Shown here piece after piece: positions 14,761 to 14,772 of a DNA stretch of 14,772 nt (position 1 is its first letter; every line of letters begins with the position of its first letter). A program made the translations under genes and the position numbers. The notes below the pieces were generated by a model. The model made no database searches and had not been told where the DNA came from. It worked only from the letters and a program-made list of their open reading frames with translations. The DNA is from an archaeon (GTDB lineage Archaea; Aenigmatarchaeota; Aenigmatarchaeia; GW2011-AR5; GCA-2688965): assembly GCA_002688965.1 (NCBI GenBank), contig NZEE01000123.1, positions 1-14,772 on the forward strand, given 5' to 3'.

Positions 14761-14772
14761 TCACCTGCCCCA
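14761..14772 (-). CDS. C-terminal codons of the upstream gene (partial)
   Basis: Reading TGG GGC AGG TGA (Trp-Gly-Arg-stop) gives a gene end one base before the next ATG, the same junction geometry as elsewhere in this operon. Only three codons are visible, so the identity of the gene is unknown and the frame is supported only by this pattern. Confidence 0.35.
   Translation of the reverse strand, partial: WGR

Noticed and set aside
1..14772. Recoded stop codons (TGA as Gly or Trp, or TAG as Gln), as in some CPR bacteria and phages
   Set aside because: TAA, TGA and TAG all end genes at expected places (TGA at 515, 526, 1769, 1988, 2107 and 2395; TAG at 1617, 1804 and 5918), and no frame needs read-through.

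Overview
The window looks like the late (virion and lysis) region of a tailed phage or prophage with low G+C. Apart from one small HNH gene, every gene I accept is on the minus strand, so transcription runs from the right edge to the left edge. In that order: a few terminal codons of an upstream gene; a beta-propeller-like tail protein; a beta-rich virion protein; a 62-residue helical protein; a large coiled-coil virion protein with an M23-like domain; a very large polyvalent internal protein with an ADP-ribosyltransferase-like domain; a collagen-like fibre; a repeat fibre ending in a peptidase S74 chaperone; a group of small single-membrane-span proteins; two 51-residue zinc-ribbon proteins; a papain-like cysteine peptidase; and the start of a small membrane protein at the left edge. 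There is no tape-measure-like gene. A tail protein followed by two very large internal proteins and then fibres is closer to a short-tailed (podovirus-like) plan than to a long-tailed one, but that is inference.

Host: all three stop codons are used as ordinary stops, so the standard bacterial code applies. The S74 fibre has a secretory signal peptide and repeats of the VGIGTTTP type. The peptidase has a C-terminal segment resembling one I associate with secreted Patescibacteria (CPR) proteins. Together these suggest a phage of, or gene exchange with, an uncultivated Patescibacteria-like host. I hold this loosely.

Translation: many structural genes are packed at stop-start junctions of the form TAA-T-ATG or TGA-T-ATG, mostly with no Shine-Dalgarno sequence. 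In contrast, three consecutive starts in the zinc-ribbon cassette (1617-1972) each have a strong AGGAG-type site. That cassette is also richer in G+C. It contains a 10-codon ORF that bridges the two zinc-ribbon genes, and a 10-bp hairpin covers its last stop codon.

How the genes may work together: the propeller and beta-rich proteins would form the tail or nozzle. The 885- and 1179-residue proteins would be packaged and ejected with the DNA, bringing a peptidoglycan-domain fold and an effector-like ART domain. The two fibre genes would provide adsorption. The three small membrane proteins and the cysteine peptidase are placed like a lysis module. No tRNA, CRISPR array, insertion sequence or attachment site was seen. 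The strongest leads are the M23-like domain whose metal ligands are all carboxylates, the ART-like domain, and the unusual zinc-ribbon cassette.
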